NCBI GenBank assembly: GCA_035559535.1
Contig: DATMBG010000027.1
Coordinates: forward strand, 1 to 46,188
Reading direction: 5' to 3'
Source of the DNA: Candidatus Limnocylindrales bacterium
GTDB lineage: Bacteria > Moduliflexota > Moduliflexia > Moduliflexales > JAUQPW01
DNA length: 46,188 nucleotides
Shown here one piece after another: positions 1 to 6,799 of this stretch (its first letter is position 1; each line of letters starts with the position of its first letter). The translations under genes and the position numbers were made by a program. The notes under the pieces are model-generated. The model had not been told where the DNA came from. It did no database searches and saw nothing but the letters and a program-made list of their open reading frames with translations.

Positions 1-16
1 GGCCTCCCGCCCCTAC
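1..16. repeat. Truncated copy of the 28-bp palindromic repeat
   Basis: The window opens inside a palindrome: the visible right half reads GGCCTCCCGCCCCTAC, identical to the right half of the unit at 45380-45407. The left half lies outside the window. The following bases (about 17-60) are G-rich low-complexity DNA. Confidence 0.7.
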
Positions 17-156
17 ACAGGAGAGGGGGAACTGGGGGTGAGGGGAGAGGGGAGTTGGGGAGTGAAAGCAGCCCTATAAGGCCAAAATTAAGTAAACAGC
101 GTACTACATAAGGGGCAAACGATTAGCTGGATTCAGCTAAAAAATCGAATTTAGAT

Positions 157-510
157 CTAAACATGCCACAAGATCTGTCTTATTTCAAAGGGATCTACAG
201 GCTTAAGAAAATAATAATCAAACCCTGCTTCTTTTAATTTACGTTGGTCGTCTGCACTTCCATAGGTTATCAGGGCTATCAACAGAATCCTTGATACTAA
301 AGATTCTTGTCGCAATCGACAGGCTACTTCATAGCCACTTATTTCTGGCAGGTTAACATCTATCAAAGCTATTTGGGGTCGGTAGGTAAATGCAGCTTCC
401 AGAGCTGAAGGTCCATCATGAACCACTATGACTTCGTATCTCCAGAATTCCAACAATTCACCCAATGTTGTTGCGGCATCTACATAACCATCGGCTATAA
501 GCACAAGCAT
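157..510 (-). CDS. Orphan receiver-domain protein with degenerate acidic pocket
   Basis: A single CheY-like receiver domain of about 117 residues with no output domain. The phospho-acceptor Asp is present (in ALIDVNLPE), as is the conserved Lys (FLKPVDP). The N-terminal acidic pair that binds Mg2+ has become Ala-Asp (LIADGYVD), whereas the neighbouring paralogue at 810-1163 keeps Asp-Asp. Phosphorylation may therefore be impaired. I start it at the internal ATG matching the paralogue's start (MLVLIADG) rather than four codons upstream. The two proteins align over their full length, so they are a tandem duplication. No sensor kinase is visible nearby, so the pathway is unknown. Confidence 0.75.
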   Translation of the reverse strand: MLVLIADGYVDAATTLGELLEFWRYEVIVVHDGPSALEAAFTYRPQIALIDVNLPEISGYEVACRLRQESLVSRILLIALITYGSADDQRKLKEAGFDYYFLKPVDPFEIRQILWHV

Positions 511-809
511 AAATCGTCCCATTAATGGGATGCTATCCAGAACACGTTTGTATTCCTTTACACGAGTTGTATTTTTTTACATTCCAGGGAATTATTCAAC
601 AGGATAGTCATGCCATTCCGTTGTAAGGATACGGTCTCGGTATAACGGTACAAAAATTTTCTTTAAGGTAGAAGCGAATATCTGTTCATCTTTCTAACTA
701 AATCGAGACTTCTCCACGATTATTATTATCAAGTAGCCGGTTATCTTATATAAGGACGGGATGGGGAAGGAAAAGTTTAAATATAACCGTATAATTGAAA
801 AGAACGATT

Positions 810-1163
810 TCAAATCCCTGGTAAGAGTTGCTGGATCACAGATAAATTTAAAGGCTTGGTAAAGTGATAATTAAATCCGGCTTCTTTAGATTTACGTCTG
901 TCTTCCTCTTCTCCATACCCCGTGGCCGCTATCAACAACATTCCTTGCAGTGCGGGTTCTTGTCGAAGCCTTCGAGCCAGTTCATAGCCGTCTATGCCTG
1001 GCAAGCCGATATCAATAAAGGCCACCTTCGGTTGATGAATTAAAGCAGCTTCCAGGGCTGCATACCCGTCATAAACGACTATTACCTCATATCCCCAGAA
1101 CTCTAATAATTCACCCAATGTTACAGCCGAGTCGACATTATCATCTACAACAAGCACACGCAT
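810..1163 (-). CDS. Orphan receiver-domain (CheY-like) response regulator
   Basis: A 117-residue stand-alone receiver domain. It keeps the acidic pair (VVDDNVD), the phospho-acceptor Asp (FIDIGLPGIDGYE), the Ala-Thr-Gly switch region (IAATGYG) and the Lys-Pro (FTKPLN). It is probably phosphorylated by a kinase encoded elsewhere and acts through protein contacts, because no DNA-binding domain follows. It reads divergently from the enzyme gene at 1335. The paralogue downstream on the same strand is separated by a 287-bp gap in which I see no gene. Confidence 0.85.
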   Translation of the reverse strand: MRVLVVDDNVDSAVTLGELLEFWGYEVIVVYDGYAALEAALIHQPKVAFIDIGLPGIDGYELARRLRQEPALQGMLLIAATGYGEEEDRRKSKEAGFNYHFTKPLNLSVIQQLLPGI

Positions 1164-1334
1164 GGGATATTTCTTAAAAAAGAAACTGAATAAACTTATT
1201 TGAGCAGAATCCTGTCGATTAAAACGATCTTGCTACCATTCTTCTCTATAATATATATTTATCAAATTAAAGTGAAACAAAAAACTGCTCATATTGGTTA
1301 ATCGTGCGGAGGAAATAATTAAGGAGTGTTTATT

Positions 1335-2552
1335 ATGAAAATAACCGATCTTAAGACCTATGTGGTGGCGAATCCACCCCCCTATCATGGAGGGCCTTAT
1401 TTTATTTTCTTGAAACTGACTACGAACGACCAGATCGAAGGTTTCGGGGAAGTTTATGGGGTACCGTTTCGTCCTGACAAGGTCACTCAGCTTATTGAAG
1501 ATGTAGTCGAGCGGTATGTGATAGGTTGGGATCCGTTCAAGATAGAACGGCTATGGCGGATTATTTACTCCAGTGGGTACGCCCAACATCCGGATTTGAC
1601 CCTGGTAGGGATACTGAGTGGTATTGAGATTGCCTGCTGGGATATTATCGGTAAGGCGCTGAATCAGCCTATTTATAATCTCCTGGGCGGCCGGGTCCAT
1701 GAAAAGCTTCGTTCTTACACCTATCTTTATCCAGCTCCGGATGATACGGCCTCGAAGAGTGAAACCTCAGATGCTCTGGCGATAGCCGATATTTTCGGTG
1801 ACCCTGAGCTTGCTCCAAAGAGGGCGGCTCAATATGTTAAGCAAGGCTTTACGGCTTTGAAATTCGATCCGGTTATGCCCATGTCTGCCTTTGATCCCAG
1901 ACAGCTTTCCTTAGAAGCCCTGGATAATGCCGAACTGGTTACTAAGAACATACGGGAGGCGGTGGGCAGCAAGTGTGATTTACTGATCGGGACCCATGGT
2001 CAGATGACCACATCAAGTGCCATCCGTCTGGCCAGGCGGTTGGAACCCTATGACCCCCTATGGTTTGAGGAGCCAGTACCACCGGAGAATAAGAAGGAGA
2101 TGGGCCGTGTTGCTCAATTTACCCGTATTCCGGTTGCTTGCGGTGAACGTCTGGTCACTAAGTATGAATTTGCCGAACTGCTTGAGAAGCAGGCAGCAGC
2201 CATCCTTCAGCCCGCCCTTGCACGGGTTGGAGGGATCTTAGAAGCCAAGAAGATTGCCGGTATGGCCGAGGCTCACTATGCTCAGATAGCCCCGCATCTT
2301 TACTGTGGGCCCATAGAAGCAGCCGCCAATATCCAACTGGCTACCTGCAGTCCCAATTTCTTAATCCAGGAAAGTATCGAGACCTTTGGCGGTTTCTATG
2401 CCGAGCTCCTCAAGGAACCCATTAAATGGGAGGATGGTTATATTATCCCCCCCGACAAACCGGGTCTGGGAGTTGAATTGAATGAGGCTGTAGTGGCCAG
2501 TCACCCCTATACCGGAACCCTCTTCCCGGAAATGGTGGACAGACCTGTCTAG
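1335..2552 (+). CDS. Mandelate racemase/muconate lactonizing (enolase superfamily) enzyme, probable sugar-acid dehydratase
   Basis: A two-domain enolase-superfamily protein of 405 residues with an N-terminal capping domain and a TIM-type barrel. Visible barrel motifs are GTHGQ (His about 221), WFEEPVPP (Glu245-246), ACGER (Glu271) and APHLYCGP (His321). These are the metal-ligand and acid/base stations of the galactonate/gluconate dehydratase-like branch, so dehydration of an acid sugar is the likely reaction; the substrate cannot be read from sequence. The usual Asp-x-His at the first station is Gly-Thr-His here. I chose the ATG at 1335 because AAGGAG (1321-1326) sits eight bases upstream; an in-frame GTG at 1326 overlaps that site. 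It is convergent with the glycosyltransferase gene. Confidence 0.85.
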   Translation: MKITDLKTYVVANPPPYHGGPYFIFLKLTTNDQIEGFGEVYGVPFRPDKVTQLIEDVVERYVIGWDPFKIERLWRIIYSSGYAQHPDLTLVGILSGIEIACWDIIGKALNQPIYNLLGGRVHEKLRSYTYLYPAPDDTASKSETSDALAIADIFGDPELAPKRAAQYVKQGFTALKFDPVMPMSAFDPRQLSLEALDNAELVTKNIREAVGSKCDLLIGTHGQMTTSSAIRLARRLEPYDPLWFEEPVPPENKKEMGRVAQFTRIPVACGERLVTKYEFAELLEKQAAAILQPALARVGGILEAKKIAGMAEAHYAQIAPHLYCGPIEAAANIQLATCSPNFLIQESIETFGGFYAELLKEPIKWEDGYIIPPDKPGLGVELNEAVVASHPYTGTLFPEMVDRPV

Positions 2553-2599
2553 TCTTTCTCAACGACTCCTCCTTTTAAGCTTTCAAGAGTAGACTTTTT

Positions 2600-2708
2600 A
2601 ACCTGACCCTTTAACCTCCTTCCAGATACGGGAAGGGGAAACTCAGGGATAGCCTGAGTCCCTACTCTCCCCTTCCCTTCTGGAGAAGGGAATCGGAAGG
2701 GTCAGGTC
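2600..2708. repeat. Composite inverted repeat between convergent genes
   Basis: ACCTGACCCT (2601-2610) is complemented by AGGGTCAGGT (2698-2707). Inside lie further complementary blocks: CTCAGG/CCTGAG near 2642-2658, and GGGAAGGGGAA against TTCCC-rich DNA near 2668-2690. It fills the gap between two converging genes and could fold into a long hairpin acting as a bidirectional terminator. The flanking phrase CTTTCAAGAGTA recurs near 4998, so it is probably part of a dispersed element. Confidence 0.55.
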
Positions 2709-2754
2709 CAAAAAACCCACCCTTAGAAGCTCCTTTTAAGGAGAAGTAAGAAAT

Positions 2755-4596
2755 TCATAGAATCTTCTGAACCTCCAGAGCCTGGAAAGAAGTCTCTGGA
2801 TCAAATCGGTTTAATAACCCCTGCGTCATCTCACTTAACTCTGCCCGTTTAAAGATCATAATCTTAGGATGATCAAATAAGCGAAAGGTTAATTCGGCTC
2901 GATCATCCTTTAAGGTATAACCGAACAGGGAAGGATAGGTTTTAAAGGTTTTAAGGAGTCGATATCCCAGTCGACCTGAAAAGAGGTCTTGATAAAACTG
3001 ATTGAGCGTAGGGTAAGAGCTCTGCCGATGGGAATATTGCTCATAACACTCATCACTGAAGATGATAAAATCAACCTTCTCCAGACGCTCCTGTAAGTAA
3101 TGTTGCCACCAGCCGGGAGAATGTAGAGCCTGTCGTGAGTCCGTAATGAGATTGATAACCTTAATGGTAAAGTAGTCCTTTTTCACAAAGTGAAGGTGGG
3201 CTTCATCCACGATATAGGAAGTATAGAATTCCGGGTAAAAGAACATTGAACCTAGCAGGGGGGTGGAGGAAGATGTGTCAATGAGCACCGTAGACCCAGG
3301 AGGAATATGCTGATGAATCCAGCGAGAGGCCTGAATTCTGACATCTTCCTGGCGGTAAATATTCAGATAAGCCAGGGAATACAGCAAAGAAGTAATAATG
3401 ACCAAGGTTATAACAACCTTTACGGCCACACGCTCAATGTGGTGTCTGGTTATTTTGAGGAGGTCAAGCAGGAAGCGTGCACCGAGCAGACACAAGAAGG
3501 GAAGTAAAGGAATGGCATATCGGATAAATTTCATGTAACCACCGCCGATGAAATAAAAGTAAGGAAGGAGAAAAGACAAGAGCAACAGGTCTGGGATTTT
3601 TCGCTTCACAAAGGCCCAGATCATTCCAGCCATGCAAACAGCTTCTAATAAAGGGCCCATACCAAAATAAAGGAGGTTGGTGAACCAATACAGAAAGGTC
3701 GTGTCGGTAAACTGAAAAGTCCACTGAGGTTGATTGGTCCCCTTAACAAACTGGGCTGTTTTATGGGACATTTCCTGAAATTTCTCAAAATTAATAAGCA
3801 CAAAGGGATTTAGTAAGAGAAAGGTAATCCCCGCCAGGAAAATGGGGAATAACACGAACCCCCAAAATGAAATAGAGAAAAGGACTTTTTTATAAGCGGC
3901 CCACGAGCGTAGATGTTGGAATCTCTCGATGAGATAAGCTGTCAGGATCACTGGAAGTACCATAAGGGCCGTCTGCTTGGTAGCCATCCCCACTCCGGTA
4001 AAGATTCCAGCCAATACATAATATTTAAGCCTATGCTTTTCAATAAACCGGGCTGCAAAGAAAACGGTTAAGACTAAGAAGAAGGTGAAAGGTACATCGG
4101 GGAAGTAAAAATGAGAATCTCGGACGTGTAAGACGGAAAAAGCCAGAAACACGGCGGCTAATATTCCAACGGATTGGGTATATAACTGTTTTCCCAATAA
4201 ATAAACTGCAATCAAAGTGATCGAACCAAAACTGGCTGCTATACCTCGTCCCAGGAGATAATAGAGGGTTAAACTACGAGGATCTGTAAGGGAAAAAGAA
4301 TGAAAAAAAGAGGCCAACGTGATCAGGCTGATGAGCAGGTACATAAGAAAAGGAGGATAAAGAAAAAACCGAATCTCTTGATGGGTGAGTTGTTGGATAG
4401 ATTCGGCAGTTCTGAGTTTTTCTGTGAAGTAGGCTAAGATATGTTCATCACTATGAAAATGATAAGGTAATCCCCAGCTTAATCCGTAAAATCGCATCCC
4501 TATCCCGGTTAGAATAGCCAGGAGGAAAAGTAGAAACGTACTATTCCGGTTCTTCAGATTATAATAAATTGTCCGGATAGCCACAGGCTTTCTCAT
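2755..4596 (-). CDS. GT39-family (ArnT/PMT-like) membrane glycosyltransferase
   Basis: A polytopic membrane protein of about 613 residues, of the GT-C fold that moves sugars from polyprenyl-phosphate donors on the outer face of the membrane. The first membrane segment (FLLFLLAILTGIGMRFYG) is followed by HSDEHILAYF, the acidic Asp-Glu motif of the first periplasmic loop typical of GT39/ArnT. YFPDVPFTFFLVL is another family signature. Roughly ten hydrophobic segments occupy the first two thirds and a soluble domain the last 200 residues. I start it at the internal ATG (4596) because AGGGAGG lies just upstream. The longer ATG at 4617 lies within a palindromic repeat and would add only seven residues. 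Acceptor and sugar are unknown. Confidence 0.8.
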   Translation of the reverse strand: MRKPVAIRTIYYNLKNRNSTFLLFLLAILTGIGMRFYGLSWGLPYHFHSDEHILAYFTEKLRTAESIQQLTHQEIRFFLYPPFLMYLLISLITLASFFHSFSLTDPRSLTLYYLLGRGIAASFGSITLIAVYLLGKQLYTQSVGILAAVFLAFSVLHVRDSHFYFPDVPFTFFLVLTVFFAARFIEKHRLKYYVLAGIFTGVGMATKQTALMVLPVILTAYLIERFQHLRSWAAYKKVLFSISFWGFVLFPIFLAGITFLLLNPFVLINFEKFQEMSHKTAQFVKGTNQPQWTFQFTDTTFLYWFTNLLYFGMGPLLEAVCMAGMIWAFVKRKIPDLLLLSFLLPYFYFIGGGYMKFIRYAIPLLPFLCLLGARFLLDLLKITRHHIERVAVKVVITLVIITSLLYSLAYLNIYRQEDVRIQASRWIHQHIPPGSTVLIDTSSSTPLLGSMFFYPEFYTSYIVDEAHLHFVKKDYFTIKVINLITDSRQALHSPGWWQHYLQERLEKVDFIIFSDECYEQYSHRQSSYPTLNQFYQDLFSGRLGYRLLKTFKTYPSLFGYTLKDDRAELTFRLFDHPKIMIFKRAELSEMTQGLLNRFDPETSFQALEVQKIL

Positions 4597-4607
4597 AGGC
4601 CCTCCCT

Positions 4608-4636
4608 GTAGGGGCATAGCAAGCTACGTCCCTTAC
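4608..4636. repeat. Divergent copy of the palindromic repeat
   Basis: A GTAGGGG left end and a TCCCTTAC right end flank a GCATAGC/GCTACG middle. It lies immediately upstream of the glycosyltransferase start, and its bases would form extra N-terminal codons if the longer start were used. Confidence 0.5.
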
Positions 4637-5228
4637 TAAAGTGCAAGAACGATAGCCGGCAGCTCAAGCCCTGATCATCTCCTAGCTTCTGGTTCCCCGT
4701 AGGCCTTGAAACCAGGGTATGGAATGGACTCTTAAATGTTGGGCTGGGAACTAAATTTCCACACTCTCTTAGACGTTTTATTTTAAATTTTGTTCCTTTT
4801 TATCCTGAATGCTATAAAAACATAAGTAATAGCTTAATTATCAGCTTTATAACACTTTCAGTGTTGACGAATGATGAGCAGTACATAGTGAATAGTTATT
4901 CATTGGCTACTCTCCCTTTGTCGTTCACTTACCGTTAAAAATAGGTGAGGGGCCCTACATGGCCCTTGTGTAGGCAGCCCTACCCATCCTCCCTCAAGCT
5001 TTCAAGAGTATCTTTTTTGTACCTAACGCTTCTGACTCCCCTTCCCTCACAGGAAAGGAGAGAGTGGAAACCTAAGCCATTCCAGAGTACCCTCCTCCCC
5101 ATGAGGGCTATACATTATCTACATCTAAAAGCCTTCTTACCCTTGGTCTTAAAACAGAAGCCTTCTTGTCCTCATAACGATGGGAATTCCTGCCTGGCTT
5201 TGGATCTGCAAGTTTTTCTGCCTCACAT

Positions 5229-5387
5229 TCAATTTCCATAAGGATGAGGGTAAATCCCATTGCCTCTGAAAAGCCTTTCAACTTCATACTTTGAACCTGC
5301 AATTACCTCTGCTACCGGCATGGGGATTTTCCTTACCATACTCTCCCCATTGATCTGTCTTACTTTACCATGGGTTTTCCTTGTCAT
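5229..5387 (-). pseudogene. Possible remnant of a minus-strand gene
   Basis: A 52-codon frame with protein-like composition (for example KVRQINGESMVRKIPMPVAE and SKYEVERLF) that remains open upstream without a start. An overlapping 64-residue minus-strand frame also looks protein-like, as if a frameshift split one gene. I recognise no family. It may instead be a chance frame. Confidence 0.3.
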
Positions 5388-5471
5388 CGAGCGGTATCCG
5401 TTGCTTGTAGCGCCTCCTCTTTTAACGGCTAGTTATGGGAATTTGAAATGCTCTTTGGTTCAAAGTATGAA
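5283..5471. repeat. Widely spaced inverted repeat, 15-bp arms
   Basis: TTCATACTTTGAACC at 5283-5297 is the exact reverse complement of GGTTCAAAGTATGAA at 5457-5471. The right arm overlaps the shorter palindrome just upstream of the WYL promoter. It could be a pair of regulator sites or the ends of a small element. Confidence 0.6.
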
Positions 5472-5486
5472 CTCATTACTTCATAC
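5465..5486. promoter_or_regulatory. Operator-like inverted repeat upstream of the WYL gene
   Basis: GTATGAA, eight bases, then TTCATAC: perfect 7-bp arms ending 16 bases upstream of the -35 box. Position and symmetry suit a dimeric regulator, perhaps autoregulation by the WYL protein. That is inference. Confidence 0.5.
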
Positions 5487-5502
5487 CCCTTCAAGTTTTT
5501 AA

Positions 5503-5530
5503 TTGACGAGTTCATCGGTTAAAGTATAAT
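5503..5530 (+). promoter_or_regulatory. Sigma-70-type promoter for the WYL regulator
   Basis: TTGACG (5503-5508), 16-base spacer, TATAAT (5525-5530). The -10 box ends seven bases before the ATG at 5538, so transcription should begin at or next to the start codon. No ribosome-binding site fits, so the mRNA is probably leaderless. Confidence 0.7.
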
Positions 5531-5537
5531 AATTATT

Positions 5538-6497
5538 ATGTCCCATGAAAAACTTAAAAGCCGGATCCAGCGGTGTGTAGGTATTCTCACCACGATCTGG
5601 TCAAGAAAAGCCGTAAACCGGAACGTTCTGGCAAAGAGATATCACTGTTCAACCCGCATGATTTCTGAAGATCTGGCCTTACTTCGGGAAGTGGGATTTC
5701 CGATCAAGTATGAAAAAGGGGGCTATACGCTGTCCCTTGCAGAGCTTCAGATTCCACCCCTTCCACTTAGTGAAGAACAAATACTGGCCCTGTTCATAGG
5801 TTCCCAACTGATGGTCCTGTCTCCCCTGGAAGGTCACGCCGGCGAAGCGGTCAATACGCTGTTATCGGTATTTCCAGAGGAAACGCGCACCTACCTGCGC
5901 AACCTGACCGATCGCATCTGTATAGCTCCCGGAGCCGGGGTTGGGGATGCGGAGATTATTTTCAACTTATACCGGGCGGTATCTGAATGCCGTTCTATTC
6001 GAATAAAGTACCAGGCTTTGTCCACGCGTCAGGAGGAGATCCACGACGTGGATCCCTACGGGATTTATATCAAAGACAGGGCCAGTTCTTACATGGTAGG
6101 GTATTCGTACGGAGCCTATCAAACCCTTCGTCGGTTTAAGATTTGTCGGATTCAGGAGTTGGAGTTTCGAGGCCTTCGCTTTACCTATCCCAAAGACTTT
6201 TCCATCCGCAGAGAGATGGCCCATGGGTTTTGGAGCGGTGACCGGGAGTATCAGGTATTAATCCGATTTGCTCCCTCTATTGTCCAATTAGTCAAAGAAC
6301 GTGAACCGGCTGAGCGGATCGAAATGCAACCCGACGGGTCGGCGTATGTCCGTAAAACGGTCAAGAATCTGAAGGAGGTTTTATGGGATATTTTGAGGTA
6401 CGAAGCCGATGCGGAAGTGCTGGAACCGGAGGAATTACGGGAGATGGTCAAGGCGAGCATTGAAAGGATGAGAAGGGTGTATGCGAACGATGGGTAA
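5538..6497 (+). CDS. WYL-domain transcriptional regulator
   Basis: 319 residues. The N-terminal helix-turn-helix (about residues 25-65, RNVLAKRYHCSTRMISEDLA) has the DeoR/HTH_11 look. A WYL ligand-sensing domain covers about 145-215, and a WCX-type C-terminal extension ends in the typical VLEPEELREMVK. The signature triplet is degenerate: SYMVGYS replaces WYLVGY. WYL proteins commonly regulate CRISPR-Cas and other defence loci, sensing nucleic acid or nucleotide ligands. It precedes the type I/III-D operon by 302 bases on the same strand and is the natural candidate to control it. The start follows the -10 box so closely that a leaderless transcript is likely. A second, distinct WYL gene heads the type I-D locus at 32969. 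Confidence 0.88.
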   Translation: MSHEKLKSRIQRCVGILTTIWSRKAVNRNVLAKRYHCSTRMISEDLALLREVGFPIKYEKGGYTLSLAELQIPPLPLSEEQILALFIGSQLMVLSPLEGHAGEAVNTLLSVFPEETRTYLRNLTDRICIAPGAGVGDAEIIFNLYRAVSECRSIRIKYQALSTRQEEIHDVDPYGIYIKDRASSYMVGYSYGAYQTLRRFKICRIQELEFRGLRFTYPKDFSIRREMAHGFWSGDREYQVLIRFAPSIVQLVKEREPAERIEMQPDGSAYVRKTVKNLKEVLWDILRYEADAEVLEPEELREMVKASIERMRRVYANDG

Positions 6498-6559
6498 TAG
6501 GCGATAGACGATGGACCCTGGACGATGAAAGATGAAATAAGAATTAGGGGTCAGATAGG

Positions 6560-6579
6560 TTAACCGTCTCGGTTGATGG
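6560..6579 (+). promoter_or_regulatory. 20-bp palindromic motif shared with the cas1 upstream region
   Basis: TTAACCGTCTCGGTTGATGG contains the palindrome AACCG-TCT-CGGTT. The reverse complements of the two tandem units at 43612-43651 match it at 17 of 20 positions, and two of the three differences are symmetric and keep the palindrome. A weaker copy (15 of 20) is at 6727-6746. Either a regulator site or a flank of the adjacent repeat unit. Confidence 0.5.
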
Positions 6580-6606
6580 TAGGGGTGACCAGCCGGTCGC
6601 TCATAC
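6579..6606. repeat. 28-bp palindromic repeat unit
   Basis: Left end GTAGGGGTGACC, right end GGTCGCTCATAC; imperfect arms. Directly abuts the 20-bp motif at 6560-6579. Confidence 0.6.
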
Positions 6607-6639
6607 GTAGGTATTATTTCCTTAATTCCAAATTCCTAA

Positions 6640-6669
6640 GTAAGGGCATAGCGTCGCTGTGCCTCCCAC
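6640..6669. repeat. Divergent palindromic repeat unit
   Basis: GTAAGGGCATAGC against GCTGTGCCTCCCAC, a 30-base variant similar to the one at 4608-4636. Confidence 0.45.
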
Positions 6670-6749
6670 TTTGTGGTCTACGGTCCATCGCCGCAAGCCC
6701 AACGAGCTATAAGCCATGACCTTAGGTTAGCCGTCCCGGTTGAATTAAA

Positions 6750-6777
6750 GTAAGGGCGCACCGCCGTGCGCCCCTAC
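6750..6777. repeat. 28-bp palindromic repeat unit
   Basis: Arms GGGCGCA and TGCGCCC flank a CCGCCG centre, with outer GTA and CTAC. It ends 23 bases upstream of the first operon gene. Confidence 0.7.
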
Positions 6778-6799
6778 CACGGCTAAAGGCTCTACTTAA

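Larger units (their letters stand above)
4637..5537. other. Mostly non-coding interval
   Basis: About 900 bases with no convincing intact gene. It contains a divergent relative of the 2600-2708 repeat near 4990-5070 (CTTTCAAGAGTA followed by CCCCTTCC/GGAAAGG), a decayed minus-strand ORF (5229-5387), a widely spaced inverted repeat and the promoter of the WYL gene. Short plus-strand reading frames here look like chance. Confidence 0.6.
6498..6799. other. Repeat-filled gap before the type I/III-D operon
   Basis: 302 bases with no gene. It holds three palindromic repeat units, two copies of a 20-bp palindromic motif, and inverted GGCGATAGACGATGGACC-like sequence at both ends (6496-6512 and about 6675-6692). 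I see no ribosome-binding site before the ATG at 6800 and no clear promoter. Confidence 0.6.
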
